The position numbers and the translations under genes were made by a program. From positions 1-6,286 of the forward strand of contig JAJONK010000203.1 of the NCBI GenBank assembly GCA_021323355.1: 6,286 bases of DNA, read 5' to 3'. Shown here piece by piece: positions 5,682 through 6,286 of the stretch. Every line of letters begins with the position of its first letter. Position 1 is the first letter of the stretch. The DNA comes from Deltaproteobacteria bacterium. Its GTDB lineage: Bacteria; Desulfobacterota; Binatia; UBA9968. A model generated the notes under the pieces. It was not told where the DNA came from, ran no database searches, and saw only the letters and a list, made by a program, of their open reading frames with translations.

Positions 5682-6252
5682 TTACAGCTTCGGAATTCTG
5701 AGCGTCTTGCTGATCATGGCGCTGCCGTTGACGAAAAACATCAGCGATGACGGATGCCACTGGAGCGAGGCAATCTCGACAACCCCGAGCGGTAAGTCGT
5801 TGCCGACACGACCCAGATAGAAGCATAGGGCAAGCAAGACAACCAGGATCAAGCTCGACGGGATCGGTGTTCCTTCAAAATAGCGCACCTTGCCGCCAGC
5901 ATCGGCAAGTTGGGCGGCGGTAACGTTGTAGCGGGCAAGACGACTAATTCCGCAGAACACCGAAGCTGACAATGTCCGCCAAGGAGTCGAGTTCCTGACC
6001 GAATACGGAATTCTTGTGCTGCCGGCGCGCTAACTTGCCGTCTAAAATGTCGAAGATAAAAGCGATAGGAATAAGCGACAGGGCCAGGTATACGCGCCAG
6101 TTCTCGGGTGACTGGAGATAGCTCATCATCGAGAGAATTGCCGCCATCCCCGCCGCACCGTTGGCCAGTGTAATCAGGTCCGCGGTTTGATAACTCCGCA
6201 GCATCGAGAAATGGATCGGTCGTTTCGATGGCTTTGCTTTTGCCACGGGCAT
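5682..6252 (-). pseudogene. pssA: CDP-diacylglycerol-serine O-phosphatidyltransferase, frame-shifted with central loss
   Basis: The first segment, from ATG 6252 (GAGG three bases upstream) to a stop at 5944, gives MPVAKAKPSK, membrane-like stretches, and the full CDP-alcohol phosphotransferase motif: Asp68, Asp71-Gly72, Ala75-Arg76, Gly85, Asp89, Asp93, followed by IVSFGV. Intact PssA would continue with APA and about 25-30 residues of membrane helix. Here the sequence jumps near 5955-5960 into another frame at FCGISRLARYNVTA and then runs normally through RYFEGTPIPSSLILV, a membrane helix, and the characteristic ending SAMISKTLRIPKL, stop at 5682. The enzyme normally makes phosphatidylserine in the inner membrane for phosphatidylethanolamine synthesis. 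Both halves are so well kept that the lesion must be recent or artificial. The catalytic half alone (102 residues) would lack most membrane helices. The metallopeptidase gene starts 42 bases downstream, so it heads this cluster. Confidence 0.85.
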
Positions 6253-6286
6253 TTACCTCGCTTCCCGTCTTGACGAAGGTAGCATT
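6253..6286. other. Short upstream edge of the pssA transcription unit
   Basis: Thirty-four bases upstream of the pssA start. Apart from the purine-rich GGAAGCGAGG near the start codon I see nothing. The end of an upstream gene may lie just outside; it cannot be judged from here. Confidence 0.3.

Noticed and set aside
5506..5820. 104-residue open frame on the plus strand across the pssA/peptidase junction
   Set aside because: Overlaps two genes in antisense and shows no domain or ribosome binding site.

Overview
The window looks like a chromosomal piece of an uncultured, GC-moderate Gram-negative bacterium. The hints are an exported NMT1/SsuA-type solute-binding protein, a type II phosphatidylserine synthase, Shine-Dalgarno sequences of AGGAGG type, and the pairing of a zinc metallopeptidase with an ATP-grasp ligase. 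A soil lineage of the former Deltaproteobacteria, or a related phylum, would fit. That placement is inferred from protein style only. There is no rRNA, tRNA, transposase or CRISPR array.

Left part (1-1207), minus strand. At the left edge is the N-terminal 98 residues of a TenA/PqqC-like (haem-oxygenase-fold) protein, cut by the window border. Upstream of it is a class II aldolase/adducin-family gene. Its start and C-terminus are still readable, but two frame breaks and missing internal segments have destroyed it. Between the two lies an unusual array of 8-base units that switches orientation in the middle (332-406). A 208-base divergent intergenic region follows. It contains an 8+8 base palindrome whose arms are two outward-facing TTGACA boxes.

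Middle (1208-2197), plus strand. A single periplasmic substrate-binding protein of the nitrate/sulfonate/taurine ABC class, with a clear signal peptide and an ideal ribosome binding site. No permease or ATPase gene is in view. It is transcribed away from the broken aldolase and may have belonged to the same uptake and degradation locus.

Right part (2281-6252), minus strand. Four genes are read in the order pssA (broken), zinc metallopeptidase, D-Ala-D-Ala-ligase-like ATP-grasp enzyme, alginate-lyase-family protein. The gaps are about 42, 6 and 23 bases, so they probably form one transcription unit. The peptidase stop codon sits within the ribosome binding site of the ligase gene, which suggests translational coupling. 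The peptidase/ligase pair, possibly making and cutting an amide-linked product, is the most system-like element here. pssA has lost a central segment and changed frame just after its intact catalytic motif. Because two unrelated genes in 6 kb carry similar internal losses with otherwise well kept sequence, assembly error should be considered alongside real gene decay.
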